Source of the DNA: Candidatus Zixiibacteriota bacterium
GTDB taxonomy: Bacteria; Zixibacteria; MSB-5A5; GN15; FEB-12
DNA length: 64,000 nt
Direction: 5' to 3'
Assembly (NCBI GenBank): GCA_040756055.1
Contig: JBFLZR010000006.1
Span: 62,001 to 126,000 of the forward strand
The notes beneath the pieces were generated by a model, which was not told the origin of the DNA, searched no databases, and saw nothing but the letters and a program-made list of their open reading frames with translations. Below are positions 46,363 through 54,721 of the stretch, in pieces (the stretch's first letter is position 1; each line of letters starts with the position of its first letter). A program made the translations under genes and the position numbers.

Positions 46363-46492
46363 GCTAAAGAAAAACTGGTCCGTCCGCAATCGGGACGGTC
46401 AGCAGAGAGCATCGGTTACCAAATGTGGCTTGCTTGTCGTGATCGACCTGGTGTCGCGCACGACCAGGGCACCCAAGAGAAGAGAGGATACC

Positions 46493-46831
46493 ATGAATCA
46501 GCTTCACTTGACTATCGGCGTTCACGCCGATCCTCCACCGCAACCAAGAGGTCCCATAGGGGACGTGCAGCCGGTCCACAAGACCAGCGAAGCTCGCCGA
46601 GCTTACTTGAGAAGATACTATGAGGCCAACAAGGACAGGGCCAGAGAGTACCAGCGCCGCTATAACCTGATGCACAAAAAGAAAGCGCGCATGGTCGGTG
46701 GAGCCAGGGGCGGGCGTCGTCAGGAAATCAGGGAAACATTTAACGCGTCCGATATAATGCGATCGCCGACAGAAAAATCCCTCCGGATTATCCAGTCGAT
46801 ACTCAGAGGCGACAGGTATTTCACCATGTAG
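46493..46831 (+). CDS. Small basic hypothetical protein
   Basis: A 112-residue protein started at the ATG at 46493, which has AGAGAGG about 6 bases upstream; the frame opens 21 codons earlier without a good site. Residues about 30-70 are strongly basic and aromatic (ARRAYLRRYYEANKDRAREY, then RRYNLMHKKKARM). This pattern is seen in phage and plasmid small proteins and may bind nucleic acid, but no family is certain. It follows the small helical gene by about 130 bases. Confidence 0.6.
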   Translation: MNQLHLTIGVHADPPPQPRGPIGDVQPVHKTSEARRAYLRRYYEANKDRAREYQRRYNLMHKKKARMVGGARGGRRQEIRETFNASDIMRSPTEKSLRIIQSILRGDRYFTM

Positions 46832-47079
46832 ATGGTTCATGCGTTTTTGACCCGGGGCGAGGGCGATCCTGGTAAGCCTTTTTGCTCGCGAAGCGCCAGC
46901 AGGGGGGCGGACTTTATGTCCCCGGCCCGAATTTCCCATAGTCACCGTTCGCCACACCTCGAACGAGCGTTTTCGACGCACTTTGACAAAGTATTTTTCC
47001 GACGAATATCGCGGTTAAACGCGGGTATATATTTGGGTGATTGAAAGGCAACAATTGCCCTGTGTTACCGTAAAAGGAA

Positions 47080-47388
47080 ATGGCACTTTTACCATTAACC
47101 GGCCTGAATTTAAAGGGTGAAATCACTGTGGGAAAAATCATTCTCTTGTCAGGAATCGTGTTCGTGGTGCTTTTGTGCGCCGGCCTTGAGGGCATCGGAG
47201 TGCTGGTGGGGCTCGTTGGCGGTCTTGTCGGACTCGTAGTCGGTGTCATCGGAGCGGTCTTTGGGCTCATAATGGGTTTTTTCGGTGTAATCGTCGGTCT
47301 GGTGACCGCCCTTACCGTTCTGGCGGTCCCATTGCTTATCGTGGTTCTGATAGTCGCCGGCGTTGGAGCCCTGATCAAGGCAGTCTAA
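47080..47388 (+). CDS. Small Gly/Val-rich membrane protein
   Basis: A 102-residue protein (or 86 if a GTG at 47128 is used) with three to four hydrophobic segments made almost entirely of Gly, Val, Leu and Ile (GIGVLVGLVGGLVGLVVGVI and similar). It resembles small glycine-zipper membrane proteins; the function is unknown. AAAAGGA stands very close to the first ATG, while AAAGGG precedes the GTG at a more usual distance, so the start is unsettled. It is convergent with the tricorn-like gene. Confidence 0.62.
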   Translation: MALLPLTGLNLKGEITVGKIILLSGIVFVVLLCAGLEGIGVLVGLVGGLVGLVVGVIGAVFGLIMGFFGVIVGLVTALTVLAVPLLIVVLIVAGVGALIKAV

Positions 47389-47398
47389 ATCATCTCAT

Positions 47399-50300
47399 CT
47401 ATTGGCCCGCATCAAAGGATTTATCGGGATACGGCGGCGCCTGAGGGACCTCTACCGGATTCAACCGAATCTGCTCGGTTAAGTACTCAATTGCCGCTTT
47501 CAGTTGAGCATCCTCGCCCTCAAAAGTGGCGTGCGGCAGGTTGTCTACCACGATATCCGGTTCAACCCCGTATCCCTCGATGAGCCACTCACCTTCCGGT
47601 CCGTAAACGCCGGACTCGGCAGCCGAAGCGATTCCTTTGTCGACCAGCAGGTTATTATATGACAGCCATATCTCGCCCCCCCACGTACGCGTGCCGATAA
47701 TTTTGCCCAGCCCAAATCGCCGGATACCTTCCAAAAACAACTCTCCATCCGACGATGTCCACTCGTTACATAGCACCGCAATGTGGCCGTTGAACGCAAG
47801 CTGCATATTTGAGTAAGGGACCCCAATCCTCGACTGCCAGTAGGCCCATGATTTTCTGAGTAAGGTGGTGATAATCCAGCTGTCGATCTGACCGCCGTAA
47901 TTGTGCCTCATGTCTATAATTAGCCCCTTGCGATTGAAAACCGGGTAGAAATCGCGAACCCACTGACCATAGTCGCTCGTCGCCGTCTCGCGCAGGTGGA
48001 CATAGCCAATTTCATTGTAGCTCATGTCTTCTACTTCAAGCCGCCTCGTGTATTCCCAGTCGCGGTAGCGCAGGCCACGGGCCTCGTCAACGGATATTGG
48101 CTCCACGATAACATTACGTTCCTGTCGCGATTGAGGCGTCACGACCGTCAACAATACCTGTTTGCCGGCCATCCTGCGAAGAGGTTCCTCCAGACACGTA
48201 AACGACATGGTCGGCACACCGTTGACCTTCGTTATGACATCGCCAATGGAAACACCGACGTTGGGGTGGGCAAGTGGCGATAGAAACTCCGGCTGCTGCG
48301 GGTCGCTACGATAAATGTAATCCACCTTGAAACCGCCGGCCGCCTCGCTGCGAGTCGTTACTGCTCCCAGAAATGACGCAGCGATATCATCGGGTCCCGT
48401 TCTCACATCGCCGTCCCAGACATAAGTGTGTAGGGCCGATATTTCGCCGACCATTTGCCCCAGAAGGTCACTGAGTTCCCAGCGATCGGTAATGCGGCTG
48501 ACCAGCGGAAGGTATTTGTCATGCATCTTAGCCCAGTCCACACCGTGCATGCCGGGGTCATAGAAGTAATCACGTTCCATGCGCCAGGCATCCGTGAACA
48601 TCTGTCGCCATTCGTGGGCCGGATTAATCGAAAATGCCCAATCCGACAAGTCCAGCTTCGATTTGCCCAGGTCGAGATTGGATGTCCCCTGTGAGGAGGT
48701 TACGTAGAGATTTTTGTCTTTGCGGATCAACATCCGCTTGCCGTCTGCGGATAGCTCGAACGCGCCGACATCTTCCGCCAGCGTTTTGACTTCGGCATTA
48801 TCGTTTTTCATCTCGATAGTATTCAGGCGGCGTTTGCCGCGCGATGTATTATCCCATGAAAGCCAGTAGAGTTGCTCGTCGTTTACCTGCAGGCTCGAGT
48901 AATTCCCGGCGGGTACGGGCGTCTCCATCACACGCTCGAGAATCCCATCGAAGTCTATCGTGACTCCCCCCGCCGAATCTGACCTGCCTTTGTCGGCTTC
49001 CGGTTCGGTTTGTTTCGGCGTTAGCTCGTTATCCGCCTCAAACGGTGAGCGAAGTCCTTTTGTTAGAGGCAGCATATAGATCTTCGTCATCTGATCGATC
49101 AGCGGGAAGGGCTGGTTGAGGTCCCAGACATTGGCGACAATCGTGTTGAAGTCTCGATCCGACAGGAAGTAAAGCCACTTGCCGTCGGGACTCCAGGCCG
49201 GGTCGTGGTCGAGGAAACGATCCGTGGTCACGGGGATCGTTTTTTTTCCTTCTATATCGTAAACAAAAATCTGTCCGAGGAAATTATGCGCGCCTTTGAC
49301 AAAAGCGAGATAGCGGCTGTCGGGCGACCACACGATACCTGAATATTCCGCGGTGATGGAGCTGTCCACAAGAATTGTTGCCCCGCGCTCGATATCATGA
49401 ATCCACAGTTTCTGAGCCTTATCGTCGAAGGCGAGGAGTTTTCCGTCAGGCGACGGGATACCGTCGAATCTGAACACCGTGCCGTCGCTTGTTATTTGCT
49501 TCGGCGCCCCCAACCCGTTGGCGGCCATACTCCAGAACTCGAGCTCGCCCGAGGCGTCATTTAACGCCACAACAGTTTTGCCATCCGGCATAAATCTGGC
49601 GCTGCGATAGCGGATGCTGCTCTCGTGAGTGGCCTCGACCAGTCTTCCTGCCTTGCGGGGTACCACGAAGACGGCACCTCTGGCGGTCATTACAACGTGC
49701 TCGCCGTCAGGGGAAAGGTGAGCCGCTGTCAGATAATCCAGAGGTTCATCAATCCACCTTTCGCGCATCTGGTCAAAGTCGGATGCCAGCGTTATGTCCA
49801 GCTTGCGGTCAATACCATCGGCAATCGTATACCGGTGAATGTCCGCTCCCAATTGATAGACTACTCTGCCATTGGACAAGGAGGCCGATTGTATGTCCCA
49901 GCCGACGTGTTGCGTGTGCTGTTTGAGGCCACCGCCGCTGCTATCCATGGACCAGATGTTCATGGTGCCGTCGCGGTCACTGAGAAAATATAACCTTCCC
50001 TCATACCACATGGGATTGGCGCTCGTTCCCGGGTAATCGGCTGTCAGCGCAATAGCTTCCGGCTGGTCCGCGGAAAACTTCCAGAGATTCTGAGCCGTGC
50101 CGCCTTTGTAGCGCTTAACATAACTTCCCTGAAACGGTAACCGCGTAAAATAAAGTGTCTGCTCGCTGTCATCGTAACAACCCTGAGCCGCTTGACTCAG
50201 GGGAATAAGCTCATGCTGCCGAGTCGCGATGTCTACTTCTATCAACTGTCGGTTGGGCAGGGTCGAGTAGTTGAGGGTCACGCACAGGACCTTTCCCGAT

Positions 50301-50677
50301 GGTGACCAGCCGGCGACCTCGGCCCGTCGGCCGAAATAGGTCAGACGGGCAGGAAGTCCCCCTGCCAGAGGCATCACGAACACATCATTCACGCCTTCGT
50401 ACCTCCCCGCGAATGCCACCATCCGACCGTCCGGCGATATCGACGGTTGGGTTTCCAGCCCCGGATGCGTGGTCAGGCGCTGTGCCACTCCGCCCTCGGC
50501 ACCGACCTTCCACAGATCGCCTTCGGCCACGAAGACGATAGTCTCGTTGTGAATGGCCGGCTGACGGTAATATCCGACGCGAGTTTGGGCGGCGCTCTCG
50601 AACTCTTTAGCGGACACGGAAACCAGACCGCTAATTAATAGCGCTATTGTGTAACAAACGGCGAACAGTCTTTTCAT
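47399..50677 (-). CDS. Tricorn-type exported protease
   Basis: About 1092 residues started at the ATG with TGAGGAAAATC upstream; a second ATG lies four codons earlier. A signal peptide (about 1-23) is followed by two beta-propellers with many SPDG strands (QPSISPDGRMVAFAG, IVWSPDSRYLAFVKG), a Glu/Asp-rich linker near 555-580, a helical domain, a PDZ domain (VGVSIGDVITKVNGVP) and the C-terminal S41-like catalytic core with the serine in NEWTSSDGELFLEG and GTRTWGGE. Tricorn proteases cut oligopeptides; exported bacterial homologues act in the periplasm. Its promoter is divergent from that of the DUF4412-like gene. Confidence 0.94.
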   Translation of the reverse strand: MKRLFAVCYTIALLISGLVSVSAKEFESAAQTRVGYYRQPAIHNETIVFVAEGDLWKVGAEGGVAQRLTTHPGLETQPSISPDGRMVAFAGRYEGVNDVFVMPLAGGLPARLTYFGRRAEVAGWSPSGKVLCVTLNYSTLPNRQLIEVDIATRQHELIPLSQAAQGCYDDSEQTLYFTRLPFQGSYVKRYKGGTAQNLWKFSADQPEAIALTADYPGTSANPMWYEGRLYFLSDRDGTMNIWSMDSSGGGLKQHTQHVGWDIQSASLSNGRVVYQLGADIHRYTIADGIDRKLDITLASDFDQMRERWIDEPLDYLTAAHLSPDGEHVVMTARGAVFVVPRKAGRLVEATHESSIRYRSARFMPDGKTVVALNDASGELEFWSMAANGLGAPKQITSDGTVFRFDGIPSPDGKLLAFDDKAQKLWIHDIERGATILVDSSITAEYSGIVWSPDSRYLAFVKGAHNFLGQIFVYDIEGKKTIPVTTDRFLDHDPAWSPDGKWLYFLSDRDFNTIVANVWDLNQPFPLIDQMTKIYMLPLTKGLRSPFEADNELTPKQTEPEADKGRSDSAGGVTIDFDGILERVMETPVPAGNYSSLQVNDEQLYWLSWDNTSRGKRRLNTIEMKNDNAEVKTLAEDVGAFELSADGKRMLIRKDKNLYVTSSQGTSNLDLGKSKLDLSDWAFSINPAHEWRQMFTDAWRMERDYFYDPGMHGVDWAKMHDKYLPLVSRITDRWELSDLLGQMVGEISALHTYVWDGDVRTGPDDIAASFLGAVTTRSEAAGGFKVDYIYRSDPQQPEFLSPLAHPNVGVSIGDVITKVNGVPTMSFTCLEEPLRRMAGKQVLLTVVTPQSRQERNVIVEPISVDEARGLRYRDWEYTRRLEVEDMSYNEIGYVHLRETATSDYGQWVRDFYPVFNRKGLIIDMRHNYGGQIDSWIITTLLRKSWAYWQSRIGVPYSNMQLAFNGHIAVLCNEWTSSDGELFLEGIRRFGLGKIIGTRTWGGEIWLSYNNLLVDKGIASAAESGVYGPEGEWLIEGYGVEPDIVVDNLPHATFEGEDAQLKAAIEYLTEQIRLNPVEVPQAPPYPDKSFDAGQ

Positions 50678-50739
50678 GATTTTCCTCATATAGTTGGAGC
50701 CAATGGAGGCATTTGCTTCGGTATCAATTGTCGTATACG

Positions 50740-50768
50740 ATGATACGGCCTTGAAGGTTTACAGTCAA
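50740..50768 (-). promoter_or_regulatory. Promoter of the tricorn-like gene
   Basis: Minus strand TTGACT (50763-50768) and TATCAT (50740-50745), 17 bases apart, about 60 bases before the start codon. Confidence 0.55.
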
Positions 50769-50819
50769 TTCCATTCTTCTCGATATATTTCAAGCAGTTA
50801 GCCGTCCTCAGGCTTTTCG

Positions 50820-50848
50820 TTGACAACTGGACAGACATCAATGATAAT
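50820..50848 (+). promoter_or_regulatory. Promoter of the DUF4412-like gene
   Basis: TTGACA (50820-50825) and GATAAT (50843-50848), 17 bases apart. The spacer begins ACTGGACA, similar to the spacers of the promoters at 51697 and 56645. Confidence 0.6.
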
Positions 50849-50881
50849 TCCAGCAGTTCTAATCACACAAGGAGGAGTGCT

Positions 50882-51667
50882 ATGCTTAGCAGACGGATTC
50901 AATGGCTCGGCACCGTTGTGCTGACAATCGTCGTATTCACTGCAGCTGCGCCGGTTGTGGCTGATCAGTATATCAAACAGGTTACCATCACAGACCCTGT
51001 CTCGATTATGGGGCAGAACCAACCGGGTCGGTCTGACACTACCGTTGTCTGGATCGGTGATACCCGCTCATCCATGCAATCGCCCGGCAAACAGTGGGTC
51101 ATTTATGATGCCACCGATAACATGCTCTACTTTGTAGATCACAACAAAAAGGCCTATTCCGAGATGTCGGCCGATATCGGTAAGGCTATGGAAGAGATGA
51201 TGCCTTCCGAAGAAGGTGAAGGGGCCGACGAAGAGGCCGAAATGATGAAGGGGATGGCTCAAGCGATGATGGCTTCGATGGAAGTTACGGTTACCCCAAC
51301 CGATGAAACAAAGAAAATCAAAGACTGGGATGCGAAGAAGTATGTTGTTGTGATGAAAATGCCTATGGGGACGACCACCACCGACGTTTGGGCCACTGAC
51401 GACATAGACCTGGATTTCGAGATGTTCCAGAACGCAGCCAACGGCGCTATGGCTTTGATGCCGGGGTTCGAAAAAATGCGGCAGGAAATGCTCAAGATTC
51501 ACGGGGTGACCGTGGAGAGCGTGACCGAAGCGAATATGATGGGGGCCGTTATTCGCAGTACGCTGGAAGTCCTTGAGTGGGAGCAGAAAGATGCTCCGGC
51601 GGGGACATATGACATTCCGGCGGACTACGAAAAAGTAGACCCAATGGAAATGCAGCCGGAGATGTAA
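50882..51667 (+). CDS. Exported DUF4412-like protein
   Basis: A 261-residue protein with a signal peptide (about 1-27, ending VVADQ). The mature part has the pattern of DUF4412-type periplasmic or outer-membrane-associated proteins: TVVWIGDTRSSMQS, LYFVDHNKKAYSEM, KYVVVMKMPMGTTTTDVWAT, and a C-terminal LPADY-like DIPADYEKVDP. The centre is rich in Met and Glu (residues about 100-130). Function unknown. AAGGAGGAGTGCT precedes the ATG. It is followed by the promoter and leader of the RiPP-like cassette, so it is probably its own transcript. Confidence 0.82.
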   Translation: MLSRRIQWLGTVVLTIVVFTAAAPVVADQYIKQVTITDPVSIMGQNQPGRSDTTVVWIGDTRSSMQSPGKQWVIYDATDNMLYFVDHNKKAYSEMSADIGKAMEEMMPSEEGEGADEEAEMMKGMAQAMMASMEVTVTPTDETKKIKDWDAKKYVVVMKMPMGTTTTDVWATDDIDLDFEMFQNAANGAMALMPGFEKMRQEMLKIHGVTVESVTEANMMGAVIRSTLEVLEWEQKDAPAGTYDIPADYEKVDPMEMQPEM

Positions 51668-51696
51668 TCCGGCGCGAATGGCGGACATTATTATCC

Positions 51697-51724
51697 TTGA
51701 CAAAAAGGACAAAAAAGTTATCTT
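51697..51724 (+). promoter_or_regulatory. Putative promoter of the RiPP-like cassette
   Basis: TTGACA (51697-51702) and TATCTT (51719-51724), 16 bases apart. Transcription would start near 51731, giving an about 235-base leader that opens with a hairpin. Confidence 0.6.
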
Positions 51725-51732
51725 ATTGTTAA

Positions 51733-51758
51733 GTCCTCCCGGTACCGCCAGGGAGGAC
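51733..51758 (+). promoter_or_regulatory. Hairpin at the start of the cassette transcript
   Basis: Stem GTCCTCCC (51733-51740) / GGGAGGAC (51751-51758), loop of ten bases, with no T-tract after it. Placed almost exactly at the predicted transcript start, it would shield the 5' end of the mRNA; less likely it ends the upstream gene's transcript. Confidence 0.45.
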
Positions 51759-51965
51759 ATTAGCACAAGAGGGAAAAGAACTTAGCCGTTTCTGGCGCCT
51801 CACTTCGCCAGGCTAAGAGCTTGGATGAGCAGCAGATAGTAAGCGTCAAACTAACCCGTATCATCAGAGTACATACCACATAGGTAATGGCTGTTTTTAC
51901 ATATTTTTCTGTTTGTTCGCAGAGAGATGAATGGGAATCCCAAACGATCTTAAGGAGGTGATTTG

Positions 51966-52085
51966 ATGATCTTTTTAATCGACCCGACCATGGTTGGCAA
52001 GAAGTGCCCGAGCTATGAACCGCCGGTTTGCAGCCCGAAATATATTCCGCTCTACGGTATCGATCCGATTCTTCCGCCGGAGTGA
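51966..52085 (+). CDS. Candidate RiPP precursor peptide, 39 residues
   Basis: A short gene with a perfect 11-base Shine-Dalgarno TAAGGAGGTGA (51951-51961) ideally placed before its ATG. The 39-residue product has nine Pro, three Tyr (17, 26, 30) and two Cys (14, 22). The first 13 residues (IFLIDP early, KK at 12-13) may be the leader. The rest has two like units: Cys14 followed by PSYEP (15-19), and Cys22-Ser followed by PKYIP (24-28), then LYGIDPI and a PPE end. Two radical SAM/SPASM enzymes and an exporter follow on the same strand. That this is the substrate is inferred from context; I do not recognise a known precursor family. Confidence 0.8.
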   Translation: MIFLIDPTMVGKKCPSYEPPVCSPKYIPLYGIDPILPPE

Positions 52086-52180
52086 TGATTAAACTACAGG
52101 TAACCTGTCTTGCTTGGTTTTGAAGCGGACGGTTGCCCCGGATAACGATGTCGGATGTCGGCGAATGCCGGCCTCCGTTT

Positions 52181-52212
52181 ATGGGGCGCGCCATACGCGC
52201 CCCATAATTTTC
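52181..52212 (+). terminator. Attenuator-like hairpin between precursor and maturase genes
   Basis: Stem ATGGGGCGCG (52181-52190) / CGCGCCCCAT (52196-52205) with loop CCATA, then AATTTTC. The T-run is short, so it may terminate only part of the transcripts, giving more precursor mRNA than maturase mRNA. It could also stabilise the 3' end of a processed precursor message. Confidence 0.6.
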
Positions 52213-52235
52213 AGCCAAACTAATAGAAACTAAAA

Positions 52236-53579
52236 ATGCCTAAGAAATCCCTTTATAACCACTTTCAGCGATTCAGCGAAGAGTATTACATAGCCTACAA
52301 CGCCCGTTCCGGAGCCGTGGCGCTAATGACCCCCGAAAATTACGAGGTCTACGAAAGCTTGCTCGATAAGTTCGAGAATGGTCTCGAAGACCTCAGTGAT
52401 GAGGAGCGGAAATTACTCAAGCAACTGGAATACGGCAAGTTCGTTTGCCCGGATGATTATGACGAACTGGCCGCGATAAAATTTGAACACAATATAGGTC
52501 GCTACAATATCTCTGAGCTCGGTCTTGTCATAGCCCCCACGATGGCGTGTAACATGGCCTGTGAATATTGCTATGAGCAGAACAAGAGTGGCCGCATGCA
52601 GCCGGAAATAGTGGAAAGCCTGGTGGAGTTTGTTAAGAAACGGGCCAAGGCACTTGGGAGTCTCAGTGTGACCTGGTACGGCGGAGAACCGCTTCTGGCC
52701 ATGGATATCATAGAAGACCTGTCGTCGCGATTTATCGAATTCAGCAAGGAGTACCAGTTCCACTACACTGCCTCAATTGTGACAAACGGTTATCTGTTGA
52801 CCCCGCAGACAGTCGATCGTCTTCGCGAGTTGAAAGTGGTCGGCGGACAGGTAACTCTCGATGGCCCCGCCGAACAACACAACACGAAACGGCCCCTGAA
52901 AAACGGCAAAGACAGTTTTTCCACGATTATCGAAAATTTGAAATACGCCATGACCCGTCTGGGAATTTCTATCCGGGTCAATATTGACAAGAGCTTTTCA
53001 GCTCAAACCATTCAACAGCTCTTGACGGAACTCAAGCAGGCCGGATTACATGAGCGAGTGCCGATCAATTTCGGACACCTGGAAGCGTCAACCGAAGTCT
53101 GCGCCAATATCGCCGAAGCCTGCTACGACAATACGAATTTCTCGGCGGTCGAGACTGATTATTATCGTCTGCTTCTGGCGAATGGCTTTATGATTCAAAA
53201 AATACCGTCGCCCACACCCGTCTGCTGCATGGCCCAAATTGTCAATTCATTTGTCGTTGACCCGCTCGGTGACCTGTACCGCTGCTGGAACTATGTGGGC
53301 AATCGCGAAAGGTGCATGGGGAATATCAAAGACGAAATCGACTTCCAGCACGCGAACTTCAGGAGACTGTTTAAAGTGGATCCTTTCGAAGAAGAAACTT
53401 GCCGCTCGTGCAATCTGCTTCCCATCTGCATGGGAGGATGCCCGAGTCGGAGGGCTGACCGTGGACTTTCAGGTGAACAGGTCTGCGAAAGCTGGAAATA
53501 TAATCTGGAACCTATGTTGGAGATAATAGCGGCCTCGAAACAGCAAGAAATGGCGAGGTCGGCCAAGGAGCAATCATGA
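52236..53579 (+). CDS. Radical SAM/SPASM peptide maturase with N-terminal recognition-like domain
   Basis: A 447-residue radical SAM enzyme. Residues 1 to about 95 resemble the PqqD-like/RRE region of peptide maturases (YIAYNARSGAVALM, a helix, and a FVCPDDYDEL end). The AdoMet cluster motif CNMACEYC has Cys105, 109 and 112, followed by YGGEPLL at 148-154. The SPASM domain cysteines for auxiliary clusters are at 330/331, 350, 360, 389, 392, 398, 402 and 417. Such enzymes install thioether or carbon crosslinks in ribosomal peptides. It overlaps the second maturase gene by 4 bases and follows the 39-residue peptide gene by 150 bases. Confidence 0.92.
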   Translation: MPKKSLYNHFQRFSEEYYIAYNARSGAVALMTPENYEVYESLLDKFENGLEDLSDEERKLLKQLEYGKFVCPDDYDELAAIKFEHNIGRYNISELGLVIAPTMACNMACEYCYEQNKSGRMQPEIVESLVEFVKKRAKALGSLSVTWYGGEPLLAMDIIEDLSSRFIEFSKEYQFHYTASIVTNGYLLTPQTVDRLRELKVVGGQVTLDGPAEQHNTKRPLKNGKDSFSTIIENLKYAMTRLGISIRVNIDKSFSAQTIQQLLTELKQAGLHERVPINFGHLEASTEVCANIAEACYDNTNFSAVETDYYRLLLANGFMIQKIPSPTPVCCMAQIVNSFVVDPLGDLYRCWNYVGNRERCMGNIKDEIDFQHANFRRLFKVDPFEEETCRSCNLLPICMGGCPSRRADRGLSGEQVCESWKYNLEPMLEIIAASKQQEMARSAKEQS

Positions 53580-54655
53580 ACGACTTCAAATTCTACCCCG
53601 CTGCCGTGGTATGGGAAGTAACTTTCGCCTGCAATATGCGCTGCCTTCACTGCGGAACTTCCGCCGGAACCCTGCGCCCCAAAGAGCTCACAACCGATGA
53701 AGCCTTTAAACTCGTCGACGAACTGCACAGCCTCGGATGCGCTTCGATAACGATATCGGGCGGCGAGCCGCTGCTTAGAAAAGACTGGCGCGAACTGGGA
53801 AGATACATAAAATCAAAGGGTATTGACCTGTATCTCATTACCAACGGCTACGCTGTCACTGAAGATATCGTTAAGGACTTCAAGGCGGTCGGTATCAGCA
53901 GTGTTGGCGTCAGTTTCGATGGTACCGAGAAAACGCACAACTATATTCGCCAGAACGACAAGAGCTACGAGCGGGCCTTAAACGCCATGAAACTGATGAC
54001 GGCGGCAAATTTGCCCTGTCAGGCGGTTACGCAAGTTTCCAATTTGAATCTTAAAGAACTCGATGATATTCGCCAAATATTGATAGATGCAGGCTGTAAG
54101 CGCTGGAGAGTGCAAATGACCACCTGCACCGGTCGCATGCAGCGTGACCTCGTTCTCACTCTCGAAAACTACCCGGTGCTGATCGATAAGCTTCTTGAAT
54201 TCTCCAAGGACTCCAGCCAGATCCAGGTCTTTGTCGGTGAAAATATCGGCTACTACGGCTGCAAGGGCGCGCAGTTGTGGGGGAAAGATCCCTACCTCGG
54301 TTGTTATGCGGGTACAAGGATAGCCGGCATCGAGTCCGATGGCAAAGTGAAAGGCTGCCTGTCGATGCCCGAACAGTTCGTCGAAGGTAACATTCGTGAT
54401 TCATCCTTCACGGAAATTTGGAATGACCCGGATAATTTTCTATATAACCGCAAATTCACCCGCGAGACGGCTACCGGCGCGTGCCATGACTGCAGATACC
54501 TTCCGCTGTGCCGCGGTGGCTGTGCCACGACATCAGTATCGGCGACCGGTGAGAGAGCCAATAACCCTTACTGCATGTACCAGATAGAGCAGAAACAGGG
54601 AATTGAGCCGGTGGATGATGAACTCGTTTTGAGGTTGTTGGAAGATTTCCAGTAG
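53576..54655 (+). CDS. Second radical SAM/SPASM peptide maturase
   Basis: A 359-residue radical SAM enzyme without the N-terminal recognition domain. The AdoMet cluster motif CNMRCLHC has Cys19, 23 and 26; SGGEPLLRKD follows at 61-70. SPASM cysteines are at 243, 261, 303, 306, 312, 316 and 333. It most resembles the PqqE/MftC-like class in layout. Translationally coupled to the first maturase by ATGA, it probably acts on the same peptide, perhaps using the recognition domain of its partner. The order and number of reactions cannot be told. Confidence 0.92.
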   Translation: MNDFKFYPAAVVWEVTFACNMRCLHCGTSAGTLRPKELTTDEAFKLVDELHSLGCASITISGGEPLLRKDWRELGRYIKSKGIDLYLITNGYAVTEDIVKDFKAVGISSVGVSFDGTEKTHNYIRQNDKSYERALNAMKLMTAANLPCQAVTQVSNLNLKELDDIRQILIDAGCKRWRVQMTTCTGRMQRDLVLTLENYPVLIDKLLEFSKDSSQIQVFVGENIGYYGCKGAQLWGKDPYLGCYAGTRIAGIESDGKVKGCLSMPEQFVEGNIRDSSFTEIWNDPDNFLYNRKFTRETATGACHDCRYLPLCRGGCATTSVSATGERANNPYCMYQIEQKQGIEPVDDELVLRLLEDFQ

Positions 54656-54721
54656 CGCTGGCGTCAAACGACGGCTATACTATATAGATGATAAGTAACC
54701 TCCCCCGGGCAACAGGGTTCT

